Under the pieces are notes generated by a model that saw only the letters and a program-made list of their open reading frames with translations, did not search any database and was not told where the DNA came from. From CAZWRV01 sp964636325 (GTDB taxonomy: Bacteria > Verrucomicrobiota > Lentisphaeria > Victivallales > GWF2-50-93), in the NCBI GenBank assembly GCA_964636325.1, contig CAZWRV010000007.1, positions 52,779 through 116,778 of the forward strand: a stretch of DNA of 64,000 nucleotides, given 5' to 3'. Position numbers and translations under genes: made by a program. This document shows, piece by piece, positions 50,813-59,641 of this stretch (position 1 is its first letter; every line of letters begins with the position of its first letter).

Positions 50813-51520
50813 TCACGCCGATTCGCTGAGCTTGTCCATCAGGAACATCTGCATTTCCTTGGCCACCAGGCGTCTGTCGTGCCCGTGAAGGAGCCTGTCT
50901 GCCAGCGTCCTGCCTGCCTTCGCGGCAAGTTCCATAACTTCCGGCAGCTCCGACGGATCGGGGCATGACAAGTCCTTTTGGGTAACTTTGCCCCCGGTCT
51001 TGAAATAAGGGATGCCCACCTTGCAGTCCAGCGCGGAACCGCAGGAGTAGCAGGAGGCCCTGCCCTGGACGGACAGCTTTTCCACCGTCTCTATCAGGTT
51101 GTAGGCCAGGAACTTTTCAATCTCTTCCGCCGGAGGATCCCCGTTCATCCCCCCTACGCCGATGGCGACGGCGAGCTTGCCCCAGAGCGTGCTCCCCTCC
51201 TTATGCCGGAACTGGAACCATCTTTCCAGGAATGCGCATGTCGCCGAATTGGCGCAGGAGTAGTAGTTAGGCGCCCCGATGACATAAGCGTCGGCCTCCA
51301 CTACCTTCTGGCGCAACGGGGCCATGTCGTCCTCGACTTTGCATATGTTGTCCTTTGCACATCCGAGGCAGGCGATGCAGCCGGCAATCCTCTTCCCGCG
51401 CAGCGATACAAGCTCATATTCGATGCCCGTCGCCTCCAAGACCGCCCTGACAATCTTAACAGTGCCCGAGTCCTTTTCTTCCCTCGGACTTCCAGATATG
51501 CCTAGAATCTTCATAACCAT
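50813..51520 (-). CDS. Iron-sulfur/FMN flavodoxin-like reductase
   Basis: A 235-residue flavodoxin-like protein with FMN loop ISGSPREEKDSGTVK near residues 9-23, GCIACLGCAKDNIC near 47 (four cysteines, iron-sulfur centre) and GAPNYYSCANSATCAFLER near 81. A second cysteine group CYSCGSALDC near 158 distinguishes it from the smaller flavodoxin at 14.2 kb. The family includes iron-sulfur flavoproteins reducing oxygen, quinones or metals. Start at 51520 has AAGGA close upstream; Met at codon 3 is an alternative. It lies upstream of the pseudokinase gene in the same direction with a gap of about 108 bases; a regulatory link is not proven. Confidence 0.8.
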   Translation of the reverse strand: MVMKILGISGSPREEKDSGTVKIVRAVLEATGIEYELVSLRGKRIAGCIACLGCAKDNICKVEDDMAPLRQKVVEADAYVIGAPNYYSCANSATCAFLERWFQFRHKEGSTLWGKLAVAIGVGGMNGDPPAEEIEKFLAYNLIETVEKLSVQGRASCYSCGSALDCKVGIPYFKTGGKVTQKDLSCPDPSELPEVMELAAKAGRTLADRLLHGHDRRLVAKEMQMFLMDKLSESA

Positions 51521-51839
51521 GTTTCCTTAATATAATGGGAGCAAGCGGTGCATTACACGTAACTTCCTGATTAAAAGGGTGCAATATATTATAGACTCCA
51601 AGGAGGTATTCTTCAAGGATTGGCCGTATTTAGTGCATATTATAGGGGCATCCGATGAAGTCATATTTTTCCGCCGCATTCGGGGCAGAACTTGGCCTTT
51701 TAATTAAAAAATATCATGCAAAATATTTTTACATATATTTTGAACGTCTAATATTTGGCATGCTATATTTCGAATTCTAACCGAATTTGTATGGGCGCAA
51801 CGCATAATACTGCCATAAATCCAAGTCAGGAGGCCAAAG
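51521..51839 (+). promoter_or_regulatory. Divergent regulatory gap with promoter for isomerase gene
   Basis: TTGAAC at 51740-51745 and TATATT at 51764-51769 are spaced by 18 bases, a good promoter for the isomerase gene; AGGAGG lies at 51828-51833, six bases before its ATG. On the minus strand, 51661-51699 reads as a short tail KAKFCPECGGKI followed by a stop, a likely remnant of a zinc-ribbon protein. No other feature is recognisable in this 319-base gap. Confidence 0.55.
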
Positions 51840-53327
51840 ATGAAGAACATCCCGGTCGTGAAGCTCGGAATCGTCGCCGTCAGCAGGAACTGCTTTCCCG
51901 CGGAGCTTTCGAAGAAGAGGAAGGTCGCCGTCCTCGCGGAATGCAGGAAGAAGGGCATCAGGATATCCGACGTGCCTGTGGTGGTGGAGAGCGAGACCGA
52001 CGTCCTGGCCGCGCTGGACAAGATTCGTGATGCCGGAATAAATGCTCTTGTAGTGTATCTCGGCAACTTCGGGCCCGAGGGCCCGGCCACAATGCTGGCC
52101 CAGAAGTTCCACGGGCCGGTGATGTTCGCCGCTGCGGCAGAGGAGACCGAGAAGGATCTCATCGGAGGACGCGGAGACGCATACTGCGGAATGCTCAACG
52201 CCTCGTACAACCTCAAGCTCCGCAAGCTGAAGCCGTTCATCCCAGAATATCCGGTCGGAACGCCGGACGAAATAGCGGACATGATCGCCGAATTTATCCC
52301 GGTCGCAAGGGTAGTGGCCGCAATTCGTAAGCTCAAGATATTTACCTTCGGCCCTCGTCCGCAGGACTTCCTCGCGTGCAACGCCCCCATCAAGCCGCTC
52401 TACGACCTCGGCGTCGAGATAATGGAGAACAGCGAGCTTGACATGTACGACGTGTTCAAGAGCGCCGAGAAGTCCCCGGCCATCAAGAGGACGGCCAACG
52501 AGATGGCGAAGGAGCTCGGAACCGGGAACACATATCCGGATCTCCTGCTCAAGCTCGCCCAGTTCGAGGTCGCCCTCACCTGCTTCATGAAGGACAACCT
52601 CGGAGCATCCCAGTACGGAATCTTCGCCAACAAGTGCTGGCCGTCGTTCGAGAAGTATTTCGGATTCGTCCCCTGCTACGTCAATTCGCGCCTCGCGTCC
52701 AGGGGCATCCCGGTCGCATGCGAAGTCGACATCTACGGCACCCTCAGCGAATACATGGCCACCTGCGCCACGGAGCTTCCCGCCACGCTCCTCGACATCA
52801 ACAACACCGTCCCGAAGGACATGTACGAGCACGCCGGCAAGAAGGCGGCCGGCTACAAGCCCAACGACCTCTTCATGGGGTTCCACTGCGGCAACACATG
52901 CACCGAGTGCCTGGCGTCCGGCTGCAGCCTCAAGTACCAGCTCATCATGCACCGCCTCATGGAGCCCGGCAAGAGCCCGGACATCACGCGCGGCACGCTC
53001 GAAGGCAGGATCAGGCCCGGCGACGTCACCATCTTCAGGCTCCAGTCCACGCCCGACACCCAGCTCAAGTCATACATCGCCCAGGGAGAAGTCCTGGATG
53101 TCGATCCAAAGTCCTTCGGTGCGATCGGCGTATTCGCCGTCAAGGAGATGGGACGCTTCTACAGGCACGTCCTCGTCGAGCAGGGGTTCCCGCACCACAG
53201 CGGAATCGCCTTCAAGCACTCGGGCAGGACTCTCTATTCAGCACTGAAGATGCTCGGCATCTGTCCGTCTTCTATATTCTACAACAAGCCGGCCGGCGAG
53301 AGGTACTGCACCGAAAACCCGTTTTAA
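51840..53327 (+). CDS. L-fucose/L-arabinose isomerase family protein
   Basis: A 495-residue member of the fucose/arabinose isomerase family. The likely metal ligands are present: Glu in ACEVDIYGTLSEYM near residue 295, Asp in TLLDINNTVP near 318 and His in FMGFHCGNTCTEC near 348. The N-terminal half has the characteristic NLGASQYGIFANKCWP near 258. It would interconvert an aldose and ketose; L-fucose fits the nearby fucosidase, but the smaller family variants often have unknown sugars. It has its own promoter (51740-51769) and perfect AGGAGG. A hairpin at 53355-53390 follows. Confidence 0.82.
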   Translation: MKNIPVVKLGIVAVSRNCFPAELSKKRKVAVLAECRKKGIRISDVPVVVESETDVLAALDKIRDAGINALVVYLGNFGPEGPATMLAQKFHGPVMFAAAAEETEKDLIGGRGDAYCGMLNASYNLKLRKLKPFIPEYPVGTPDEIADMIAEFIPVARVVAAIRKLKIFTFGPRPQDFLACNAPIKPLYDLGVEIMENSELDMYDVFKSAEKSPAIKRTANEMAKELGTGNTYPDLLLKLAQFEVALTCFMKDNLGASQYGIFANKCWPSFEKYFGFVPCYVNSRLASRGIPVACEVDIYGTLSEYMATCATELPATLLDINNTVPKDMYEHAGKKAAGYKPNDLFMGFHCGNTCTECLASGCSLKYQLIMHRLMEPGKSPDITRGTLEGRIRPGDVTIFRLQSTPDTQLKSYIAQGEVLDVDPKSFGAIGVFAVKEMGRFYRHVLVEQGFPHHSGIAFKHSGRTLYSALKMLGICPSSIFYNKPAGERYCTENPF

Positions 53328-53354
53328 GGCCTGTCTGTGGCCATGCGACAAGTG

Positions 53355-53390
53355 TTACTGGGGGCGGTGATTGTTGACCGCCTCCGGTAA
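53355..53390 (+). terminator. Hairpin after isomerase gene
   Basis: TTACTGGGGGCGGT (53355-53368) and ACCGCCTCCGGTAA (53377-53390) pair at 12 of 14 positions with an eight-base loop, 28 bases after the isomerase stop. It has no T-tract, so it may be a weak or factor-dependent terminator. Confidence 0.45.
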
Positions 53391-53404
53391 TCCGGTGTGC
53401 GACT

Positions 53405-54178
53405 ATGAATAAGACGGCGTTGAAAAAACTGCTTGGTATGATTGTGCTCCTAGCGCTCGCGATCCTCTTCGGATCGGGTTGCAGGACGTTCTATGACCTC
53501 GCCCGGGCCGATGCGGAGCCGGCCACGGCGTTCCTGCCGGAAAAGGCGAAGCTCCAGGATATGGATCCCATGTTTCCATACAGGAAAATGTATGTGAACA
53601 AGAATGCTGACTGGAAAAAATACGGCAGCATAATAGTGAAGTCGGCCATGAACAAGGACGCCTTTTCCAAGAGCAAGTGGCAAAGCTTCAACGAATCCGG
53701 CGTCTTCAGCTCACGCTCGGAGGAGCTGAAATACTATACCAGATACCTGGAGAACTCCTTCAGGAACGCGATCCAGTACGACCCCTTGAAAAGGTTCAAA
53801 GTCGTCGGCGAACCTGGCCCGGGCACGGCCGTGCTGGAGCTCTCACTGACGCAGATCGTCCCGACAAAGGCCACGCTGACTGCGGCGGAGACGATCGCAG
53901 GGTTCTTCGTACCCGGCGTCGGCCTCCTCACCATCTTCAACAGCGGCGAAGTCGCCTTCGAGGGGAAGATGACCGACTCTCAGACCGGCGAAGTGATTGC
54001 AATGTTCGCCGACCGCGAGAAGGACCGCGCCGCCATCGTCAACATCGCCAGCTTCACATGGTATAAGAATTCCGAAAACATGATGGACGACTGGAGCAGG
54101 AAGTTCGTCATGATTGTCAACGCGGGCAGCTACCTCGAAGTCGAGGCCAGATGCCCGTTCACTCTGATAGACTGGTGA
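53405..54178 (+). CDS. DUF3313-like lipoprotein
   Basis: A 257-residue lipoprotein with signal peptide and lipobox (LALAILFGSGCRTFYDLARA; the Cys follows FGSG). The mature part resembles DUF3313 outer-membrane-associated lipoproteins (YRKMYVNKNADWKKYGSIIV near residues 59-78, AVLELSLTQIVPTKATL near 140). The family function is unknown. The gene is 78 bases after the isomerase gene and precedes ilvH by about 75 bases, in the same direction. The gap after it contains a palindromic CGACCGCGGTCG (54192-54203). Confidence 0.7.
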   Translation: MNKTALKKLLGMIVLLALAILFGSGCRTFYDLARADAEPATAFLPEKAKLQDMDPMFPYRKMYVNKNADWKKYGSIIVKSAMNKDAFSKSKWQSFNESGVFSSRSEELKYYTRYLENSFRNAIQYDPLKRFKVVGEPGPGTAVLELSLTQIVPTKATLTAAETIAGFFVPGVGLLTIFNSGEVAFEGKMTDSQTGEVIAMFADREKDRAAIVNIASFTWYKNSENMMDDWSRKFVMIVNAGSYLEVEARCPFTLIDW

Positions 54179-54254
54179 ATAATATGACAGCCGACCGCGG
54201 TCGACCGCAGCCGTCCGCGGCCGATTGAAATCGCAAAACTTGGAAAGGCCTCCA

Positions 54255-54761
54255 ATGGAACAGCACACTATTTCAATCCTCGTAGAGAACAAGTTCGGAG
54301 TCCTGGCGCGCGTCGCCGGACTCTTCAGCGGACGCGGATACAACATCGAGTCGCTCTCCGTAAACGCCACCGCAGATCCGAAGATCTCCAAGATGACAAT
54401 CGTCACCACCGGCGACGACGCCGTCATCGAGCAGATCGACAAGCAGCTCAACAAGCTCATCGACGTCATAAAGGTCACCGACCTCACCGGAAGCGAGTTC
54501 ATCGAGCGCGAGCTCATCCTCGTCAAGGTGAAGACCAATTCCAAGACCAGGGCCGAGATAATACAGATCACCGAAATCTTCGGCGGCAAGATCGTTTCCG
54601 TCCACCATAACGAACTCGGAATCGAGCTGGCGGGAAGATCGTCCAAGGTCGTCGACTTTATAAACCTCATGAGCGAGTTCGGCATCATCGAGCTCGCCCG
54701 AACGGGAAGGGTCGCCATCTCCAGGAAGGCCGGAGCCACCGAGGACTATTCCAACATCTAG
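54255..54761 (+). CDS. ilvH: Acetolactate synthase small (regulatory) subunit, IlvH
   Basis: A 168-residue protein with an ACT domain (HTISILVENKFGVLARVAGL, FSGRGYNIESLSVNATADP) and the C-terminal half typical of IlvH/IlvN (ERELILVKVKTNSKTRAEII, VVDFINLMSEFGIIELARTG). It binds valine and regulates acetolactate synthase in branched-chain amino acid synthesis. The ATG at 54255 was chosen because GGAAAGG lies about eight bases before it. The catalytic subunit ilvB, ilvC and leuA are not beside it in this window, so it is separated from its usual partners. Confidence 0.93.
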   Translation: MEQHTISILVENKFGVLARVAGLFSGRGYNIESLSVNATADPKISKMTIVTTGDDAVIEQIDKQLNKLIDVIKVTDLTGSEFIERELILVKVKTNSKTRAEIIQITEIFGGKIVSVHHNELGIELAGRSSKVVDFINLMSEFGIIELARTGRVAISRKAGATEDYSNI

Positions 54762-54803
54762 CCTGAATTATTCACCTGCCGTGAGTAATTCAGCAAGGAA
54801 CAT

Positions 54804-55283
54804 ATGATGAACTTAATTAAGGTCATATTGCTTTGTATTATGCTTTGTTTCGCCTTCTCTTCGGTCCGGGCCGGGGACGAACCGGCCGCCGCGGATCAGA
54901 AACCCGACAAGGAGGCATTGAAAAAGGAGAAAGTGATCAAGCTTATTTCTCTGACCAAGATCGCTGAGTTGTACGTCGAGACCATTGTAGATGCTGTGAA
55001 GCAGACGCCTTTTCCGTCGGAGGACAAGGAGCTGTTCATAAAATATGCGACAGTTGAGAGCCTCACCGCCAAGTTCGTCCCCATATACATGGACGTCTAC
55101 ACCGACGAGGAGCTTGACGGAATGATCACCTTCTACTCGTCGCCCGTGGGCCAGTCCATGGTCGAGAAGACTCCTGAGACAGTAGGCAGGCTCAGGGAGG
55201 TCAACCTTGAATGGGAGAGGGAGGCCAGCGTCAAGGTCAAGGAGGAAAAGGACAGGAAGGCCGCCGCCGAGAAGAAGGAATAA
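54804..55283 (+). CDS. Exported DUF2059-like protein
   Basis: A 159-residue protein with a signal peptide (IKVILLCIMLCFAFSSVRAG) and a DUF2059-like helical domain (ELYVETIVDAVKQT, TAKFVPIYMDVYTDEELDGM near 92-111, FYSSPVGQSMVEKTPETVGR near 114-133). The conserved FYxSPVGQ pattern is typical. Function unknown; members are periplasmic and often found near outer-membrane genes. The C-terminus is highly charged (REASVKVKEEKDRKAAAEKKE). RBS AAGGAA lies four bases before the ATG. It lies 43 bases after ilvH. Confidence 0.82.
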   Translation: MMNLIKVILLCIMLCFAFSSVRAGDEPAAADQKPDKEALKKEKVIKLISLTKIAELYVETIVDAVKQTPFPSEDKELFIKYATVESLTAKFVPIYMDVYTDEELDGMITFYSSPVGQSMVEKTPETVGRLREVNLEWEREASVKVKEEKDRKAAAEKKE

Positions 55284-55389
55284 CGGCAGCCCTGTCCGAA
55301 CGTCAACACCCAATTTTCTTAATTACAGACATCCTGATCCGTAGAAGATAAAGATGCGCTGAAATACCGACTCCCAGAAGCTATTTCAG

Positions 55390-55480
55390 TTCAGATTTCC
55401 GGCGCCCCGCACCGAAAAGCCACAAGAGTATTTTCCACTGTTTTGAGCCGCTTCATATGAGGCGGGGCAGGAAATCTGAA
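55390..55480 (-). repeat. TIR repeat (MITE-like), copy 2
   Basis: TTCAGATTTCC at the left and GGAAATCTGAA at the right are 11-bp inverted ends. In the reverse orientation it is nearly identical over its first 39 bases to the right part of copy 1 (29871-29960). It lies directly beside the stop of the GMP synthase gene (55484) and near a related fragment ACAGACATCCTGATCCG at 55325-55341. Confidence 0.7.
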
Positions 55481-55483
55481 TTA

Positions 55484-56446
55484 CTATACCACCTCGATGG
55501 TGGACGGCGGCTTGGGCGCAATCCCGTATGTCACGCTGACAACGCCGGGGACATCGCGGAGTATTTCGGCGGCGATTTTTTCCAGGGTTGCGAAAGGCAG
55601 CCTGGTGGGTTTAGCTGTGCGTGCGTCGAGGCTGTCCCAGCAGCGGACCTCGATCTGCAGACCGAAGTCGCGCTTGTTGTCGCGGATGCCGGTCACGCGG
55701 TCCTGGTGCAGTATCGCCATATACTGGAACGCCTTCGTTCCCTTGAGTATCCTCTCGACCACGGCCGTAGCCTTCCTCACGGTCTCGATCCTTTCTGGCG
55801 TCACGGCGCCGATCACCCTTGCTGAGAGAGCCGGACCGGGGAACGGGATCCGGTTGAAGATTTCCTCGGGTAGTCCGAGCGCCTTGCCGACCTTGCGGAC
55901 GCCGTCCTTGCGCAGCTGTATGAGCGGTTCGAGTATTTTGTACCCGAAGGCCTTCTGCGGATCTATGCCCAGCTGTTCGAATACGTTGTGCTGCCGCTTG
56001 ATCCCGGCGATCGTCTCGTCCACGTCGGTCAGTATGGTCCCCTGCAGGAGGAATTTGGCGCCGCTCTTCCTGACTATGCGTCCGAAGACCTTCTTGTAGA
56101 ATGTCTGCGTGATGGCTTCGCGCTTCTCCTCCGGATCGCTTATCCCCTTCAGCGCCGCGAAGAACTCCTTCCTGGCGTCGACTATTTCAACGGTCACGCC
56201 GAGCTTGCGGAATATCGCGGCAACCTTCTGCGGCTCCTCTTCACGCATTATGCCGTTGTCGATGAAGACGGTCTTCAGCCTTTTACCCAGCGCCCGGTGC
56301 CCGAGCATGGTCACGACCGACGAATCCACCCCGCCGGAGAGCGCGTTGATCGCAAGGCCGTCGCCGACCGCAGTCCTTATCTCTTCAACCCTGTCCCTGA
56401 TGAACTTCGCGCTGTCCATCCCCTTCGCCGTGATTTCCTTGATCAT
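55484..56446 (-). CDS. GMP synthase ATP-pyrophosphatase subunit (stand-alone)
   Basis: About 320 residues covering the N-type ATP-pyrophosphatase and dimerisation domains of GMP synthase: SGGVDSSVVTMLGHRALG (residues 33-50 region, PP-loop), FIDNGIMREEE near 61, LLQGTILTDVDET near 137 and the C-terminal ILRDVPGVVSVTYGIAPKPP. The glutaminase domain is absent, as in two-subunit enzymes of archaea and some bacteria; the partner is not in this window. The end PSTIEVV rather than PGTIEWE is a small departure. Start at 56446 has AAGGAG about eight bases upstream. It would make GMP from XMP if a glutaminase partner exists. Confidence 0.85.
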   Translation of the reverse strand: MIKEITAKGMDSAKFIRDRVEEIRTAVGDGLAINALSGGVDSSVVTMLGHRALGKRLKTVFIDNGIMREEEPQKVAAIFRKLGVTVEIVDARKEFFAALKGISDPEEKREAITQTFYKKVFGRIVRKSGAKFLLQGTILTDVDETIAGIKRQHNVFEQLGIDPQKAFGYKILEPLIQLRKDGVRKVGKALGLPEEIFNRIPFPGPALSARVIGAVTPERIETVRKATAVVERILKGTKAFQYMAILHQDRVTGIRDNKRDFGLQIEVRCWDSLDARTAKPTRLPFATLEKIAAEILRDVPGVVSVTYGIAPKPPSTIEVV

Positions 56447-56631
56447 CTTTCCGCTCCTTGTTGGACTTTGGTTCGATCGCCCCGGATTACGCTGCAAAGA
56501 GCGATAACATTATTCTGGAAGGCGGATAAATCAAATGGAGTTCCTGTGCCCGGAGTAGCAGATATGCTGGAACGGATGGCTGGATATGCTAATGTAGAAC
56601 GCATATGAGCCATTCCGTCAAGGACTGCGTT

Positions 56632-57546
56632 ATGGGAAGCATTTTCAGATCAATTCTTTTATCGGCTGTTGCCGCATGCTTTTGCGGCTGCATAGGCGGC
56701 GTGGTCAAGGAGATTGACGTCGTCTACGGAAGACCCGGCGGCCAGGACATAAAGATGGACGTATTCCGGTCGGCCGAGAAGCCGGACAAGCTGCGGCCGG
56801 CGGTCATCCTTGTCCACGGCGGAGCCTGGAGCGCGGGAGACAAGAGCGAATGCCATCCCTTCGCCGAATATCTTGCGAAACAGGGCTATGTGTCGTTCTG
56901 CATAGGATACCGCCTCGTGAACGACACCGGCAACCGCTGGCCCGCACAGCTCGACGACGTCCAGCGCGCGATAAGGTGGATCCGTGCGAACTCGGCGAAA
57001 TACGGAGTCGATCCGGACCGCATCGGCGCCATAGGTGGATCTGCCGGAGGGCACATTGTCGCCTGCCTCGGCACCTCGGACACCCGCGACAACTCAGATC
57101 CCGAGCTGGCCAAATATTCCAGCCGACCCACATGCGTCGTCATGATGTGCGGTCCGACGGATCTCACTGAAGATTTGTCAAAAAAGGTCAAGCAGGGGGA
57201 ATGGTGCAACGAGCAGATCAGGAGGCTTCTCGGAGACAAGCCGGACAGTGTCCCCGAAGTCGCCCGGGCGGCTTCGCCCCTTTTCCATGTCGATTCCAAA
57301 GCAGTCCCCACGCTGATCGTCCAAGGGGAAAACGATGATATAGTGCCTGTCGACCATGCAGAACGCTTCGCGGAAGCCCTGAAGAAGGCCGGAGTCGAAT
57401 ACAAGCTCTTCGTTCACAAGGGCGGGCACGGTTTCGACGACGGCGACGACTTCGCCAATTTCGTGAAGGGAAACGACGTATTCCTAAAGAAGCACCTTCT
57501 GGACTCTCCGTCAGCGGTTCCCGCTCCCTCAGAGAAAAAAGAATAG
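56632..57546 (+). CDS. Alpha/beta-hydrolase lipoprotein (esterase-like)
   Basis: About 304 residues with signal peptide and probable lipobox (LLSAVAACFCGCIGG), oxyanion motif ILVHGGAWSAGD near residue 62, nucleophile elbow IGGSAGGHIVA near 135, acid in VQGENDDIVP near 237 and histidine in KGGHGFDDGD near 270. It belongs to the hormone-sensitive-lipase/esterase group (BD-FAE-like). It may remove acetyl groups from polysaccharides outside the cell. The ATG at 56632 has AAGGA about seven bases upstream; an ATG at 56605 lacks a ribosome site. Its gene stands alone between convergent or divergent neighbours. Confidence 0.82.
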   Translation: MGSIFRSILLSAVAACFCGCIGGVVKEIDVVYGRPGGQDIKMDVFRSAEKPDKLRPAVILVHGGAWSAGDKSECHPFAEYLAKQGYVSFCIGYRLVNDTGNRWPAQLDDVQRAIRWIRANSAKYGVDPDRIGAIGGSAGGHIVACLGTSDTRDNSDPELAKYSSRPTCVVMMCGPTDLTEDLSKKVKQGEWCNEQIRRLLGDKPDSVPEVARAASPLFHVDSKAVPTLIVQGENDDIVPVDHAERFAEALKKAGVEYKLFVHKGGHGFDDGDDFANFVKGNDVFLKKHLLDSPSAVPAPSEKKE

Positions 57547-57628
57547 GCGGGAATGCCGTCTTCTTTATCCGGAATCATACGTTCACTTCATCACTTTTCC
57601 AATATCATTGACGTCCGAAAAACATAAA

Positions 57629-57662
57629 AAGCCAGCCGGTGGGAATTCCAACGGCCGGCTTG
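57629..57662 (-). terminator. Rho-independent terminator of the 57709-58122 gene
   Basis: AAGCCAGCCGGT and ACGGCCGGCTT form a GC-rich stem (57629-57662); on the minus strand it is followed by TTTTTATG, fitting a terminator for the leftward small-protein gene. It may also stop the rightward hydrolase transcript weakly. Confidence 0.6.
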
Positions 57663-57708
57663 CAATTGAGCCGTAGGGTGGCGTCACCCCAGGCTGTCGT
57701 CGGTCTTC

Positions 57709-58122
57709 TTACTCGGCCTTTTCCTCCTTGTCGGCCTCCCCCTTCTTCTTCGAGTGGGGACCCTTTCCAAAACCCTTGCCCTTCTCAAAGGATTTAAGAA
57801 CCTTGCCTGTGGAATCGACTATTACCACGTATTCCTTATCGTTGGCCTTGCCGAAGAGCCTGTAAATTGTCGCATCGTCCTTCTTCACGGTCTCGGCGGA
57901 CGTGGCCTCGAATCCGGCGACTTCCTTGGTTGCGGCATCCTTGACTTCGGCCGGGATGGCGGAAACCTCGATCTTCTCACCTTTCTCCATGTGCCGCTTG
58001 CCGCCTTTCCCTCCGCCCGCCTTGCCCGCCGGCTTGTCACCGTCGCCCATAGGAGCGTCCTCCGACAGGACGACCGCTGACGACAGGATTCCAAGGCACA
58101 CCATCAGAATCAACTTTTTCAT
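57709..58122 (-). CDS. Exported PepSY-like small protein
   Basis: A 137-residue protein with a signal peptide (LILMVCLGILSSAVVLSE), a glycine/lysine-rich linker (GKAGGGKGGKRHMEKGEK) and a PepSY-like domain (VSAIPAEVKDAATKEVAGFE, EYVVIVDSTGKVLKSFEKG) of about 55 residues. The tail is lysine-rich. PepSY-like proteins bind peptides or metals; the function here is unknown. It shares the direction and kind (small exported proteins) with the next gene upstream. Confidence 0.7.
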   Translation of the reverse strand: MKKLILMVCLGILSSAVVLSEDAPMGDGDKPAGKAGGGKGGKRHMEKGEKIEVSAIPAEVKDAATKEVAGFEATSAETVKKDDATIYRLFGKANDKEYVVIVDSTGKVLKSFEKGKGFGKGPHSKKKGEADKEEKAE

Positions 58123-58239
58123 TTTCCTTCCTTTCGGTTAGGGTTGATACTTTGCCATCTTAAAATGCAAATGCTTCAATCTGATTAGGATAAATATGGT
58201 AGCCTGTTCAAATATTCAGGGAAACCCGCATACATGGAT

Positions 58240-58941
58240 TTACCTCTGCGGCCCTTGCTGGATGCCATGCGCCTTCATCTTTGCGCGGAGTGCGTTCGAG
58301 AACGCCATGGCCTGCGCCCGCATCGCCGGATCCTGGCTTGCAATGCGGTTCTTCATGGCTGCGGTACCGCCTCCACCGCCGCCGGGTCTGGCTCTGCCGT
58401 TTCCAGCCCCTCCGGAATTGGCGGCAGTTCCTCCTGAGCCGCCGCCGTTCCTGCCCCTGAATCCCCTTCCGCCGCCGTTGCCGCCGCTTCCGTCGGCCCG
58501 TGCCGCAAATTGGCTCCGGCGATCCTGCATCTGCTTAACCATATTCTCCAGGTATTCGTCCCTTTGCTCCGGAGTGAGCGCGAAATATTCCTTTATGCGC
58601 TTCTCCCTTTCCGCTTCCATCTTCTCCCTTCCCGCCTCCATCATCGGCCTCATGTTTTCGAAGTAGGTTCTCCTCTGGTCGCCCGACAACTGCGACAACT
58701 CCGCCGCGGACATCCGCCTTCTGCCGTTCTCCTGGCCGTTAGAGGCCTGGCTGAGATAAGCCCTTTTTTCGGCGTCGGAGAGCTTTGAGAAATCCTTCGA
58801 TGCGATGTAATAAACCCTTTCCTCCTTAGTCTGCCTGGACGGATCCAACGCCTTGTGGGGAAGCAGGAGCGCGGCCGACCCTGTTATTACAGTCCCGGAG
58901 ACTACGCAGGCCGCGGCGATCAGCAGAGTTTTCATCTTCAT
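58240..58941 (-). CDS. Exported helical, glycine-rich protein
   Basis: A 233-residue protein with signal peptide (TLLIAAACVVSGTVITGSAA), three related helical segments LSDAEKRAYLSQA, LSGDQRRTYFENMRPMMEA and LTPEQRDEYLENMVKQMQ (about residues 56-70, 85-105, 124-140), then a glycine/arginine/asparagine-rich region (about 150-205) and a short helical end. The helices resemble LTxxQ-type repeats of Spy/CpxP-like proteins, but I would not assign a chaperone role. No family recognised with confidence. Confidence 0.65.
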   Translation of the reverse strand: MKMKTLLIAAACVVSGTVITGSAALLLPHKALDPSRQTKEERVYYIASKDFSKLSDAEKRAYLSQASNGQENGRRRMSAAELSQLSGDQRRTYFENMRPMMEAGREKMEAEREKRIKEYFALTPEQRDEYLENMVKQMQDRRSQFAARADGSGGNGGGRGFRGRNGGGSGGTAANSGGAGNGRARPGGGGGGTAAMKNRIASQDPAMRAQAMAFSNALRAKMKAHGIQQGPQR

Positions 58942-59003
58942 TTTTCTAACTCCTAATCACAATTTGAGCCTATATGTCCGACGAGGCTTTTTTCTTAGAT
59001 TAT

Positions 59004-59552
59004 TCATTCGACATGGCCGTCCGCGAAAAGGAATTGAATACCCTTAGGCGGTTTGCCATGGAAGTTGTCGTAGTCGAACATGAGTATGACGGAGGATTCC
59101 CCGCCTGAACGCCGCGACTGGCGCACGTCTGTGATCTTGACGCCGTTGAGCCGGATCTGGTATTCGTAGCTGGATCCTTCCGAGGCATAATACGGACGGG
59201 TCTCGCCGTACGAATTGTTCCGCGGCAGCGAACCGTTGTCGGCGGGGCACTGGTATGGGCCTACGTTCTTCGTCGAGATATACGACGAAAGCGCCTCGGA
59301 GATGGGGGGCGTCCCGTCAACAAGGCTCGGATCGGAAGGCATGGCGTTCGCGGTCGGCATATAGCCGTCCCAGTCCACGGTATACATGTTAATAGCCTCC
59401 CCCAGGGATCGCAGGTTGTTCTTGCACTTCACGCTGTAGGAGGAGGCACGCGCCTTGTGCAGCGCGGGAAACAGCATGCCTGCCAGCAACGCTATGATCG
59501 CGATCACCGTAAGCAGCTCTATCAATGTGAAATTGTTCTTCGCAGAATACAT
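59004..59552 (-). CDS. Second pseudopilin-like protein with FTLIELL and FADGHV tail
   Basis: A 182-residue protein beginning MYSAKNNFTLIELLTVIAII, a prepilin N-terminal motif with a very short lead peptide, and ending with a C-terminal H-x9-DG-like segment (FLFADGHVE). This architecture is typical of DUF1559-like secreted proteins of PVC bacteria. The ATG at 59552 has CAAGGAAT just before it; a much longer open frame upstream (to 59864) lies over the aminotransferase gene on the same strand and lacks support. Its function is unknown. Confidence 0.8.
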   Translation of the reverse strand: MYSAKNNFTLIELLTVIAIIALLAGMLFPALHKARASSYSVKCKNNLRSLGEAINMYTVDWDGYMPTANAMPSDPSLVDGTPPISEALSSYISTKNVGPYQCPADNGSLPRNNSYGETRPYYASEGSSYEYQIRLNGVKITDVRQSRRSGGESSVILMFDYDNFHGKPPKGIQFLFADGHVE

Positions 59553-59641
59553 TCCTTGCACATCCTTCAGCCTCTGCGTCAAGACAAGTATTGGCATCCA
59601 TTCAAGCAGATAACGTAAGCCAGGAAGGAATATTGTGCGCG

